A stretch of 64,000 nucleotides of DNA from Saprospiraceae bacterium (GTDB taxonomy: Bacteria > Bacteroidota > Bacteroidia > Chitinophagales > Saprospiraceae): NCBI GenBank assembly GCA_016711125.1, contig JADJTQ010000001.1, positions 1,364,001 through 1,428,000 on the forward strand. Reading direction: 5' to 3'. The notes beneath the pieces are model-generated. The model made no database searches and was not told where the DNA came from. It was given only the letters and a program-made list of their open reading frames with translations. The position numbers and the translations under genes are program-made. Shown here in pieces: positions 49,559-58,741 of the stretch; positions within the stretch are counted from its first letter, which is position 1, and every line of letters starts with the position of its first letter.

Positions 49559-51391
49559 ATGTCATGTCTTATTAAAATGGCCACGGTCACAGGTGGCTTT
49601 TTAATTTTCACCTATTTTTTAGGATTCAGTCAAAATCAAACAATAGCAGATAGCCTTGAATTAATATTTTCACAAGGTACTTACGACGAAAGAAGTAGGC
49701 TGGACCTCTTGAGGGATCTTGCGGCAAATCAAACTGATACTGAAAAGAAAATCCACTTCAGTAGCGAATTGATAGAGTCTGCAAGAGAATTGGGTAATTT
49801 GGACTATCTATTTAGGGGTTTTCTTGAAAATGGAAATGCATTTAGACTAAAGGGTGATCTTTCCAAAGCTTTGAATGCGTATTTCGAAGGCGCAAAATTA
49901 GTAAATCAGGAAGGGTTTAAGCGAGACTTGGGTAAGGTGTATATAGCCATAGCTGATGTTTATTCCATAATGGGTAATCATTCCAATTCGACCACCTATT
50001 ATACTTACGCTATTGATATTCTGAGAGAAGAGAAAGATTCGATAAATCTTGCTACTGCACTCTTAAATGCGGGAGATGAATATTATAATTTTCAGCAGCT
50101 GGATTCGGCATTGTTGTTATTTCAAGAATCCGGACGAATATTTGATGCCATAGATCATGAAATTGGAGTAGCCTATAATCTTGGAAATTTGGGCTTAGTC
50201 CATGGAAAGCTTGGGGAAATAGCTATCGCGGAATCTAATATTTCGCAGTCAATTGAGCTGCTGGAGAAGCTGGGAGATTATTATCCGATTAGTGTATACC
50301 TCATCTCGATGTCTGATATCTATATCGAAAAAGGTGAAGACGGTACTGCTCTGGACTATGCACTTAGAAGTCTGGACTTGGCCAATAGATATCAATTAAA
50401 AGACCAGATTAGTGAGGCCAATTTGAAGATCTCGCAACTGTATGAAAAATCAGGCAATTTTAAGGGGTCTTTCGACTTCTACAGGCAACATATTTTGTAT
50501 CGGGATAGTGTAAATAATATTCGATCTGTGGAACAGATGGCTGATCTCCGTACTGATTTTGAAGTTTCTCAGAAACAAATAGAAGTAGATCTTCTAAATC
50601 AGCAAAAAAGCAATCAGCGCATTATTGTGATTGCCACAATCATTGCCCTATTTTTAATAGGGCTCTTAGCGATGGGACTTTATCGACGAAATAAATATAT
50701 TGAGAAGACTAACCGGATCATTGAGCAGGAAAGAAATCGATCAGAGAGTCTTTTGCTCAATATATTACCTGAAGAAACAGCGGAAGAATTAAAGCAATAT
50801 GGTAGGGTTCAAGCCAAGCGATTTGAATCCGTAACCGTTTTATTCACCGATTTTGAGGGTTTTACAAAATATTCGGAAAAATTGTCTCCGGAGGAGCTGG
50901 TAGAAAGTGTTGACTACTACTTTTCAAAGTTTGATGAAATAATGGAGAAATATGGTTTGGAAAAATTAAAACCGTTGGCGACGCCTATATGTGCGCAGGA
51001 GGTTTGCCTTTCCCCCAAGGAAGATCATGCATCTAGAATGATTCAGGCTGCCTTTGATATCATTGATTTCGTCAAGGGGCGGAAAGAAGATCTCCCACCC
51101 TCTGAAGTACGATTTAACATACGGGTGGGAATCAATACCGGCCCGGTAGTGGCTGGGGTGGTGGGCTCGAAAAAATTTGCCTATGATATTTGGGGAGATG
51201 CTGTAAATATTGCTTCTCGTATGGAAGCCCTTTCTGAACCAGGCAGGATCAACATTTCAGAAAGTACCTACCATTTGATTAAGGATACTTTCATCTGTGA
51301 TTACCGGGGTGAAATTGAAGCCAAGAATCGAGGTAAACTGAAAATGTATTTTGTTTCTGGCCGTAAGAATAGACTCCCGACGAGACTATAG
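49559..51391 (+). CDS. TPR-containing class III adenylate/guanylate cyclase, catalytic core scrambled by paired indels
   Basis: About 610 residues. A signal-like helix (GGFLIFTYFLGFSQ) is followed by six or so TPR-type helical repeats (about 40-330), a membrane helix (IIVIATIIALFLIGLL), a short coiled coil and a class III cyclase domain (VTVLFTDFEGFTKYS; RVGINTGPVVAGVVG; YDIWGDAVNIASRME). The start is ATG 49559 or 49577; the GTG at 49538 is less likely. Between the first metal Asp and the NTGP region the text LKPLATPICAQEV is out of frame. One extra A at A5 50961-50965 and one fewer C at C5 51012-51016 restore IKTVGDAYMCAGGLPFPK, including the second metal-binding Asp. Confidence 0.87.
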   Translation: MSCLIKMATVTGGFLIFTYFLGFSQNQTIADSLELIFSQGTYDERSRLDLLRDLAANQTDTEKKIHFSSELIESARELGNLDYLFRGFLENGNAFRLKGDLSKALNAYFEGAKLVNQEGFKRDLGKVYIAIADVYSIMGNHSNSTTYYTYAIDILREEKDSINLATALLNAGDEYYNFQQLDSALLLFQESGRIFDAIDHEIGVAYNLGNLGLVHGKLGEIAIAESNISQSIELLEKLGDYYPISVYLISMSDIYIEKGEDGTALDYALRSLDLANRYQLKDQISEANLKISQLYEKSGNFKGSFDFYRQHILYRDSVNNIRSVEQMADLRTDFEVSQKQIEVDLLNQQKSNQRIIVIATIIALFLIGLLAMGLYRRNKYIEKTNRIIEQERNRSESLLLNILPEETAEELKQYGRVQAKRFESVTVLFTDFEGFTKYSEKLSPEELVESVDYYFSKFDEIMEKYGLEKLKPLATPICAQEVCLSPKEDHASRMIQAAFDIIDFVKGRKEDLPPSEVRFNIRVGINTGPVVAGVVGSKKFAYDIWGDAVNIASRMEALSEPGRINISESTYHLIKDTFICDYRGEIEAKNRGKLKMYFVSGRKNRLPTRL

Positions 51392-51419
51392 ACTTTTTTC
51401 TTTGCCGTGCACAATTTTG

Positions 51420-52040
51420 CGAAAATGTCATGGCACCTTCAGTGTGGTTCTATTTCTCGCTGAGTTCGCAGAGAATGTTAGGGAATTAGAAAGTAGGGAC
51501 TCCTTAAGCCCAACGGGATTAGTAAGCCCAGCATGCAAATGTCTTGGCACCTTCAGTGCGGGTCTTTTTCTCAGAGTATACGTTGACTTCTTGGGGGAAA
51601 GCTACCTTGCTTCCGGCTTCGGTCTCCCGACTTCCGGCTTATTTCCCCTCGCAGAGCACGCAGAGAAGGTTTGGGAAAGTAGAAAGTAGGGACTCCTAAG
51701 CCCAACGGGATTAGTAAGCCCGGCTTGCAAATGTCATGGCACCTTCAGTGCGGGTCTTTTTCTCAGAGTATACGTTGACTTCTTGAGGGAAAGCTACCTT
51801 GCTTCCTGCTTCGGACTCCTGACTTCCGGCTTATTTCTCCTCGCAGAGCACGCTGAGTTCGGAGAGAAGGATAGGAAAGCAGGAAGTAGGGACTCCTAAG
51901 CCCAACGGGATTAGTAAGCCCGGCTTGCAAATGTCATGGCACCTTCAGTGCGGGTCTTTTTCTCAGGGTAACGCGGAGACTTCTTGGGGGAAAGCTACCT
52001 TGCTTCCGGCTTCGGTCTCCCGACTTCCGGCTTATTTCCC
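51420..52040. repeat. Intergenic tandem repeat, about 195-200 bp units
   Basis: Three units begin with AGTAGGGACTCC at 51492, 51685 and 51885 (spacing 193 and 200), with a partial copy before and a truncated third copy ending about 52040. Shared blocks: GCCCAACGGGATTAGTAAGC, CATGGCACCTTCAGTGCGGG, GAAAGCTACCTTGCTTCCGG, and a CGCAGAGCACGCTGAG-type segment. Composition is more GC-rich than the flanks and no frame is conserved across copies, so it is non-coding. Confidence 0.85.
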
Positions 52041-52067
52041 TTCGCGGGATTGGATTCAAGAATAAAA

Positions 52068-52577
52068 TTAGCGGATCCTGATCCCATTGGTGGTAAATGA
52101 AAGACCTTGTTGGCCAGAAGTAGAGATCATGATGCCTTCAAAAAGTGGTTCGGCGGTTCCGGGTCGGGTGGCCCAGTCAAAAAGAAAGTTAGCCCCGGTA
52201 CCTCCTTCATTATCTTTTTGTGCTATTACAATGGCGACCGTTTCGAGTGGCCTTATATAGACGGGATTCTCAAAATAATTGTGCAACAAATGACCTTCGG
52301 TATCAAAATACATGGCTTTGATAATGTAAATGCTATCCATTTCACTCACATTGCGTATGCTAATAGTCGCTGTCAGATTATGAGTCCGATGTTCCGTATT
52401 ACTGTAGATCTGAGAATATACTGAAAGATAGGAGTGACCCTGTATTAGTGAGTCGGTTGGTAGGCCTGTGGCTCGTAATTCGAAATCATTTATAGGTTTC
52501 CGGTTTTTGATATCAACTTCTGAGGCACATCCTGGCAAGATGAAGACAAGAGATATATAGATAAGTTGACGAAACAT
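52068..52577 (-). CDS. DUF3124 lipoprotein
   Basis: A 169-residue lipoprotein (signal with lipobox FILPGC-ASE). The DUF3124 domain is recognisable by VYSQIYSNTEHRTHNLTATISIR, MYFDTEGHLLHNYFENP (key parts only), GGTGANFLFDW and ISTSGQQGLSFTTNG. Its function is unknown. It is last in a same-strand series with the CBS, PII and DUF1538 genes and may belong to that transport-like cluster. Confidence 0.85.
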   Translation of the reverse strand: MFRQLIYISLVFILPGCASEVDIKNRKPINDFELRATGLPTDSLIQGHSYLSVYSQIYSNTEHRTHNLTATISIRNVSEMDSIYIIKAMYFDTEGHLLHNYFENPVYIRPLETVAIVIAQKDNEGGTGANFLFDWATRPGTAEPLFEGIMISTSGQQGLSFTTNGIRIR

Positions 52578-52594
52578 CCTGATCAGATTATTAC

Positions 52595-52995
52595 TTAAAA
52601 GAATACATTATTTAGCACCAGGGATGAAAGCGATATAATTCCAATATATTTCCCGTTGTCCTCCACGGAGCAAACTGCAAATCAGCCCTCATCAGCAAAC
52701 GGGCGATGTACCGAACATCCATATCGTGGGGCACGGAAATTACCGGTTTTGTCATGATTTCAAAGACATTCACCTCTTGCGGTGTACGGTCTGAGATGAC
52801 AACTCCCCGAATGATGTCCTTGACGACTACAATTCCATAAGCATCATGTTCATGTCTTTTATTTATAATCAAAGCTTCGACATTTTCTCGTTTCATGATT
52901 TCCACGGCTTCTTTGGCCGTTGCCATTCCATCAATGAATACTATATTGCTATTCATGATGTCTTTTACACTTTGAAATTTTGCCGGTTGGTTCAT
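52595..52995 (-). CDS. CBS-domain protein, one frame break
   Basis: A pair of CBS motifs (KDIMNSNIVFIDGMATAKEAVEI and FEIMTKPVISVPHDMDVRYIARL, key parts) of the ligand-sensing type. As written the end reads QFAPWRTTGNILELYR. Adding one C at 52666 gives QFAPVEDNGKYIGIISLSSLV and a stop at 52595-52597, total 133 residues, the normal end of a CBS domain. Located next to a PII-like regulator and two DUF1538 membrane proteins, it is probably a regulatory partner of that transporter. Confidence 0.82.
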
Positions 52996-53077
52996 TTGGG
53001 CATTTTTAGATTAAGTAATTTATTGAGCTGATGACCTTCCCCAGGCCGCTTTTGCCGGATCAAGGCCATATTTTGAA

Positions 53078-53449
53078 CTAGAAGTATTCGTTACGTGCCT
53101 GTTCTTTAAACTTCTTCATCTGGCTATCTAATCCTGTAACATGCTCGATTGGAAGCACAAAAGCAATGCCGGTACTCGGCTCTTCAAACTTGCCCGCCAC
53201 CCTGATTACCTCAAGTAAATGTTCGACTACATGTTCTTCCACCAAAAATACAATAACATCGGTTTGATCCTCGATACTTAAGCCAAAAAATGATTTCGCT
53301 TCCTGAATGCCAGTGCCCCGGGAAGGAATTATTGTTGCTCCGGTCGCTCCTGCCTTTTTCATTTCATCAACAACAGTATCGGTGATGTGCGGCTTGACAA
53401 AAACATGATTAATTTGAACCTCATTCTTTAAAGTATTTTCATTTAACAA
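53078..53449 (-). CDS. PII-like signalling protein
   Basis: A 123-residue protein with a ferredoxin-like PII fold: VFVKPHITDTVVDEMKKAGA, GATIIPSRGTGIQEA, DVIVFLVEEHVVEHLLEVI and STGIAFVLPIEHV. It lacks the uridylylation T-loop Tyr context of GlnB. The start overlaps the end of the DUF1538 gene by 11 bases. PII-like proteins of this type are found with DUF1538 pairs, where they presumably gate the membrane partner; the ligand is unknown. Confidence 0.85.
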   Translation of the reverse strand: MLNENTLKNEVQINHVFVKPHITDTVVDEMKKAGATGATIIPSRGTGIQEAKSFFGLSIEDQTDVIVFLVEEHVVEHLLEVIRVAGKFEEPSTGIAFVLPIEHVTGLDSQMKKFKEQARNEYF

Positions 53450-54224
53450 ACTTCAGTTTTAGCTCGCTTATTTGCGCATAACCGAGTACAGAAATAATCG
53501 GAAATAAACTGGCAAAGGCAATCAACCCAAATCCGTCTACCGCCGGATTACTTCCTGGCACCGCTCCCGACAATCCCAAACCCAGAGCTGTGACAATGGG
53601 CACCGTGACGGTCGATGTGGTGACACCGCCTGAATCGTATGCCAGCGCAATCAACTTTTTGGGAGCAAAAATGGTCTGCACCAAGACTATGACATAGCCT
53701 ACTAAAATATAAACAAAAAGTGGAGTTCCCGTCACTATTCGAAAAGTGCCCATAGCCAAACCGATAGCCACACCGATCGCAACTGTGATTCTGAGACCCC
53801 AAGGACTGATGGTGCCGGAAGAGACTAGGCTTGCCTTAATAGCCACAGCGATTAAGGATGGCTCCGCTACCGTTGTTGCAAAGCCGACCAGGGCCGCAAA
53901 AATATAAATCCAGTAGTATGCACCCCAGGAGGCTTTCTCACCCGGACTCACCCCGATAAAATCGGCTGATGACAATTGTCTGGCCATAATCTCACCCACA
54001 GGAAACAAAGCTTTTTCCAACCCCATTAGAAACAATGTCAAACCAATCACCACATAGAGGCCACCAAGCAGTACCCGCCTTAAGTGAGGAACCGGTTGCT
54101 TGAGAATAAAAATTTGGAAAAATACAATTAATAAAAATATAGGGGTTACATCCCTCATTGTTAGGACCAAAAATTGAAAAAATTCCGCGATATAGTTAAG
54201 CATATGTTGCTGCCTTAAAACCAA
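53439..54224 (-). CDS. DUF1538 membrane protein (second half-transporter)
   Basis: A 261-residue DUF1538 protein with about seven membrane helices and the family repeats GLEKALFPVGE, ATTVAEPSLIAVA, LAYDSGGVTTSTVTVPIVTALG and PAVDGFGLIAFASLFPI. It overlaps its DUF1538 neighbour upstream and the PII gene downstream, so all three are translationally coupled. The two DUF1538 chains are paralogous and probably form one membrane complex. Transport function is presumed, not shown. Confidence 0.9.
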   Translation of the reverse strand: MVLRQQHMLNYIAEFFQFLVLTMRDVTPIFLLIVFFQIFILKQPVPHLRRVLLGGLYVVIGLTLFLMGLEKALFPVGEIMARQLSSADFIGVSPGEKASWGAYYWIYIFAALVGFATTVAEPSLIAVAIKASLVSSGTISPWGLRITVAIGVAIGLAMGTFRIVTGTPLFVYILVGYVIVLVQTIFAPKKLIALAYDSGGVTTSTVTVPIVTALGLGLSGAVPGSNPAVDGFGLIAFASLFPIISVLGYAQISELKLKFVK

Positions 54225-54958
54225 AATAAACCATAAGCCATCACAAAAATCATCGGTAGCAGTGATGCAAATGCAATCAAACCAAAGCCATCCACCAAAG
54301 GACTTCGCCCATGGATTACGTTAGCCAGCCCTACACCCAACGCCGTAACCAGAGGCACGGTGATGGTAGAAGTTGTTACCCCACCCGCGTCATAGGCCAG
54401 ACCTATGATCTCCTTGGGTGCCACCACCGTCATCAACATCACCATGGCATAGCCACCAATAATAAGAAAGTATAATGGCCAACCTTTCAAAATACGCAGT
54501 ACACCGACCAATATAGCGATACCCACCGAAAATGCCACGGACAATCGAAGGCCCATCGCATAAATGGCCATAGTCTCCTGATCATTGGAAATCAGGCCGG
54601 ATCCTGCCGATATTCTCGCCGCTTCTTTTGCAACCGCTATCAATGCTGGTTCCGCTATAGTGGTAGAAAAACCCAGTGCAAACGCAAACACCAACAACCA
54701 GAATAAACTACCTTTTTTTGTTAGTGCGTAGGCCATCGTTTCTCCAATCGGGAATAGGCCCAATTCAAGTCCTTCTACAAATAGCATCAGTCCGGTCACC
54801 ACCATCAAACTACCAATAATCACCTCCACTACCTCAGGTAGGGGTTGCCCAATGACAATACTCTGAAAAAACGCCACGACCAAGATGATCGGCAGTAGGT
54901 CCGTGAAGGCAATCCAGTATTTCTTTAAAACAATCGAGACTGTTGGATTTAATGTCAC
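54215..54958 (-). CDS. DUF1538 membrane protein (first half-transporter)
   Basis: A 247-residue DUF1538 protein, paralogous to the next gene: GLELGLFPIGETMA, STTIAEPALIAVAKEAA, LAYDAGGVTTSTITVPLVTALG, SPLVDGFGLIAFASLLP. About seven helices. It is the first gene of the cluster DUF1538-DUF1538-PII-CBS (-DUF3124). Its stop overlaps the next start by ten bases. Confidence 0.9.
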   Translation of the reverse strand: MTLNPTVSIVLKKYWIAFTDLLPIILVVAFFQSIVIGQPLPEVVEVIIGSLMVVTGLMLFVEGLELGLFPIGETMAYALTKKGSLFWLLVFAFALGFSTTIAEPALIAVAKEAARISAGSGLISNDQETMAIYAMGLRLSVAFSVGIAILVGVLRILKGWPLYFLIIGGYAMVMLMTVVAPKEIIGLAYDAGGVTTSTITVPLVTALGVGLANVIHGRSPLVDGFGLIAFASLLPMIFVMAYGLFWF

Positions 54959-55278
54959 TGGTTTTAATTGATGCGAGTTTTTCTGAGCATAGAGAGGATC
55001 AGCATTTAGTCCGTCTTTGTTAAAGTCTAATCCAGTTTAATGCCCAAGATGCCCAAGATATAAACTTATTTGCACAGGCTACCAGATCTGGAAGAAGGTT
55101 CAAAAAAATCGTAGATCGTCATTAGATCGTCATTCCTCATTCGAATACCGACCATAATCAGTGCTAAATTGAAGCATCGATCTTAGACCTATCAAACCGG
55201 CATTCGAATTTCACGAATTTTGAAGAACGATGTTTTTTGTGTAGAAAAAATATTAGAATCTGGGATTCAATCGGCAGC
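54959..55278. other. Intergenic region before the insertion sequence
   Basis: 320 bases that include the promoter region of the DUF1538 operon and run up to the left end of the insertion sequence. No gene, repeat or hairpin recognised. Confidence 0.4.
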
Positions 55279-55291
55279 TTAACCCACATTG
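55279..55291 (+). repeat. Left terminal inverted repeat of the IS
   Basis: TTAACCCACATTG, perfect complement of 57359-57371; similarity stops immediately inside. Confidence 0.65.
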
Positions 55292-55295
55292 AGTG

Positions 55296-57177
55296 TTAAC
55301 CAGACCCAATTGCCCTGATTCTGGTGGCTGAGACATTTTTGAGTTTCGGTTTGTGTACTACAGATTTTAGTTTTGTAAACGGCCTTGGTCTGATGTTGAG
55401 TGCTTGGTGGATCATGCGAAGTTTCTCCTCGGGCTCTGAGCATTTACGCACTGTGATTTCCTTTAGAGCCTTGTTGTATCCGCTTGTTGATATTACTTTT
55501 TGCGTGTTTCCAATTCTAGCGATTTCCTTCCAGTTGCTGTTTATTCCGTTTGATTTTAGCTTACACCTGATGGTATTGACCAACCAATAAGACAATAGAC
55601 CCAAATTTAGATGTGCTATGGTCGAGTCATCGTTTTTGTGATAGATAGGTCGGATATCTAGATCTGTTTTTAGTGTGCGAAAGGTGCTCTCTATCTCTCT
55701 TATTGTATTATAGACATTCCAAACGAGAACCTCATCTTTCATATCCAAGTCTGTCCGCAGAAAATACTTCCCAAGGTCATCTGTTTTTCTTTTGTTTTTC
55801 GTTTGATCTATCTCCCAGGTTATATCGACAACATTTTTACCTTGACTATCATCAGTCACTGTAATTTGATACCTCATGTGCACCGAAGGATATTTTTGCT
55901 TTGCCCTGCCTATCCTCTGATGTACTTTATCCACCGTCTTGGTGCCACCTTTTTACTCAGTGAGGTCTTTATTTTTTGTAGTTCCTCTTCAAATCTTTTT
56001 CAAATTGGCTTTTCATGCCAGTTTCTTTTAGTGCCTTCTTCGCACTTTTCACTTCAGGTAATAATCCGTATTTTTTTCTGTCAATACTTTTTTAAGGACT
56101 ACTTCGTGCTTTGATTTTGTTTCTAGATAAACGACAAGTCTGCTTTGGTCAAATTTATAGTCTTTCAGTTTGCTCCGTGATACACATAAATAATGATAGC
56201 CCTTTTGATTTATCAACTTTAAATTTGCTTCGGTGGCTATGCCTGCATCTATTACTACCGGGGCTTCTGGTCTCCTTTGGTATAATCTAAGTGATCTAGT
56301 ATCGATGCTAAATCCGAGCTGTCTGAGAAATTACCTTCATGGATAGATGAATATTTTATAAAGCCATAAACATTAACAACAAGTGCCAATACTATTAATT
56401 TCGAGTCTCTTCTTTTTCTTTACTCCTGCCAAAGTTCGCTAGTTTGCTATTCCGTTTTTCTCCTTCAAAATAGGTGTTCGTCAGGTCATAGATTATAATC
56501 TTATCCTGAATATCAAACAACTCATTGGTTTTAATGGATAAGTGTTGTTCCAGTTTGTCCTTTATGCCATTTAATTTTAGTGCACTCTTGTACAATCTAT
56601 CTTTATTCATCTTTTCCAAAGGATATCCTGTTAACTCGCATATAGCTGAGTTTTCCGTGATCCATCTTGATGTGCCTAATTCTGATGCCGGATTGACGGC
56701 TCTGCTGATTACTTGCGTCTGGGCCAATTGTATTTCTAATTCGCTAAAATCATTTTCCTCAAGCACCTTGTCTATTCCTAATTCATGCCACGTATTGTAA
56801 CACAGCCATTCTGAGCCAATCTCTCGGACGTTACTGTGCTTTATCGTATCTACCCATACCATCCGACTCTTTTCATCATATAGGGTTAGGTCAAGATTCT
56901 TGCTTCCTATTATTCTTGACCAGAGGTGACTAACCCACTTGGCGATTACCTCGTCTGTCTGCTTAAATAGAGACTCCTTCTTCTCGTACATAGACGTTAA
57001 TGTCCGAGCAATAATGTTTAATTGCTCTGCCGTTAACTCTTCTTCTATAAAACCTATATTGAGAATCGTTCGATGGCAAACTCTGCCCTGGGCATTGCGG
57101 TAACTTTCCACCAGACGATAATAGCTATCGTATTCTTTTGTCTTTGGATTTGTCCGTCCACTGAACTTGAAATACAT
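55296..57177 (-). pseudogene. IS1634-family transposase, several frame breaks
   Basis: The N-terminal 260 residues read cleanly from 57177 (GRTNPKTKEYDSYYRLVESY; KIIIYDLTNTYFEGEKRNSK, the first DDE Asp region). The frame then breaks after FGRSKEKE. Pieces in other frames continue the protein: LIVLALVVNVYGFIKYSS and GNFSDSSDL, then APVVIDAGIATEANL (second Asp region), then SRLVVYLETKSKHEVVL. The C-terminal 212 residues from 55934 hold NTIREIESTFRTLKTDLDIRP with the catalytic Glu. At least four one-base shifts are needed, so it is either decayed or carries the same kind of homopolymer errors as its neighbours. Confidence 0.8.
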
Positions 57178-57358
57178 CCTTCAAAGGTAAGAATGGATTT
57201 ATCACATAATCAACCCCCTGTGTACTACAAATCGTTTCAGAACCCTCACGATCCAGTATTTACGCTGATGGTCTCCGATTTATGCCCGATTTTGACTAAA
57301 AAAAGTCCAAATTAGTCACCATTTTAACATTTGAACCTCTCGATTCCGCGCTTCTGAG

Positions 57359-57371
57359 CAATGTGGGTTAA
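57359..57371 (-). repeat. Right terminal inverted repeat of the IS
   Basis: CAATGTGGGTTAA on the plus strand, the exact complement of the left end at 55279-55291. Confidence 0.65.
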
Positions 57372-57474
57372 ATGAATTATCTGCCCTCCTCACTGATGGA
57401 AGTAGAACAGTAGAAATCGAAAACATAGTGGTCTACTTCTCAGTTAGCACAATTTTTACTTGCCCAAATTCCCT

Positions 57475-58476
57475 TTAAACTTTGTAAAACTCGACTAATT
57501 TCCCATCATAGCCGGCATTAGATACGCGGTCAATCAGGGCCAGGCGGTCTTTTTCCATCATTTGCTTAAAAGATTTAGCCAGAGCAATTTTTTCTCGCAT
57601 CATATCGGCATGGTCAGGACCAGTGATCAAAACACTAATAGGCAGTGACCAAACAAAATGTAAGGCCTCTTGTAAGGTTACTACCTGAGGCACTAGCCTG
57701 GGATTGTCACCACCGAAGAAATGGCGGGTTCCTCCAAAAAAGCCGCCGTTGGATAGAGTCTTCATGGCCAGGATGCCCATATTACGCTCCACTAAAGTCG
57801 GCAAAACATTGTTGATGAAGCTTTTATAGGTGGGATCAAAACAATTGATCGGCATCTGACAAGTTTCCAGGATATCGGTGCGTTCGAGCATTCGTTGATG
57901 TGCATTAAAATCTGAATGTCCGGTGAAACCAATGAACCTGGCTTTGCCACTTTCCTTAGCCTTTCTTGCTACTTCCAGTACTCCATTCGCTATTCGACTA
58001 TCCACATCTTCAGGACTGGTCACGGCATGTATCTGCCATAAATCAACGTAATCGGTCTTCATTCGTCTCAAAGAATCTTCCAGATGCTCCTGGGCAAGCT
58101 GTCCTGTTTTGGCAGTGGATTTCGTCATCACAAATGCAATGTCCCGGTATTTGGGCACCAGGTACTTTCCATATTTTTCTTCAGACCCACCGGAATTGTA
58201 GGATTCAGCATTATCGAAAAACCGGACTCCACCTTCCAAAGCGGCTTCCAGAATAGACTGGGCGGTTTTTTCATCTGATTTTCCGACATGGGCCCCACCC
58301 ACCCCGAGCATGGTCACTTCCTCTCCGGTTTTGCCCAATTTTCGAAGTGGTAAAAGTTCTCCCAGACGATCTCTCCGGGCTGTCGATACACCGCTGGCAT
58401 CTACCGTGTTAGCTACCATCATGCCGGACGTCATTGCGGCCAGAGTTCTTAAAAATGATCTTCGGTTTTTTTTCAT
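57475..58476 (-). CDS. Aldo/keto reductase with Tat signal
   Basis: A 333-residue (beta/alpha)8 oxidoreductase using NAD(P)H. The N-terminal RRSFLRTLAAMTSG looks like a Tat signal. Core motifs: RKLGKTGEEVTMLGVGGAH, FFDNAESYNSGGSEE (catalytic Asp and Tyr), VMTKSTAKTG (Lys) and DLWQIHAVTS (His), completing the tetrad near residues 80-150. Export of a folded, cofactor-loaded enzyme through Tat would be consistent. Substrate unknown; it stands alone between the IS and the divergent lar genes. Confidence 0.9.
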   Translation of the reverse strand: MKKNRRSFLRTLAAMTSGMMVANTVDASGVSTARRDRLGELLPLRKLGKTGEEVTMLGVGGAHVGKSDEKTAQSILEAALEGGVRFFDNAESYNSGGSEEKYGKYLVPKYRDIAFVMTKSTAKTGQLAQEHLEDSLRRMKTDYVDLWQIHAVTSPEDVDSRIANGVLEVARKAKESGKARFIGFTGHSDFNAHQRMLERTDILETCQMPINCFDPTYKSFINNVLPTLVERNMGILAMKTLSNGGFFGGTRHFFGGDNPRLVPQVVTLQEALHFVWSLPISVLITGPDHADMMREKIALAKSFKQMMEKDRLALIDRVSNAGYDGKLVEFYKV

Positions 58477-58741
58477 GGTGATTGCTTTTGAAGTTTAATC
58501 CCTAAATAGAGTTCTCTAAAAATAATGACACCCTCAGTGAAGAATGATCGACATCAATTGGGGCTGACTAAAAATAGAAATTATTATCCTATTTATCTAA
58601 TCCCGGAGAAACGTATATTTAGGCTGTAGCAGTTGGATATGATATCAGCATGGATTTACAATTCGTTTAACTGCTTTGATTAAGATCAACTTGACAACTT
58701 TGTGCGTTTAGGCTATTATTGCAAGTGGCCAGTTGAAAAAA

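Larger units (their letters stand above)
55279..57371 (-). mobile_element. IS1634-like insertion sequence
   Basis: About 2.09 kb bounded by a 13-base inverted repeat, TTAACCCACATTG at 55279-55291 and its complement at 57359-57371, enclosing a single transposase gene on the minus strand. No clear target-site duplication is visible next to the repeats, so the ends may be off by a few bases. It separates the DUF1538 cluster from the aldo/keto reductase gene. Confidence 0.75.

Noticed and set aside
51351..51689. A 112-residue plus-strand frame at the end of the cyclase gene
   Set aside because: It runs through the non-coding tandem repeat and its frame is not kept in the other repeat copies.
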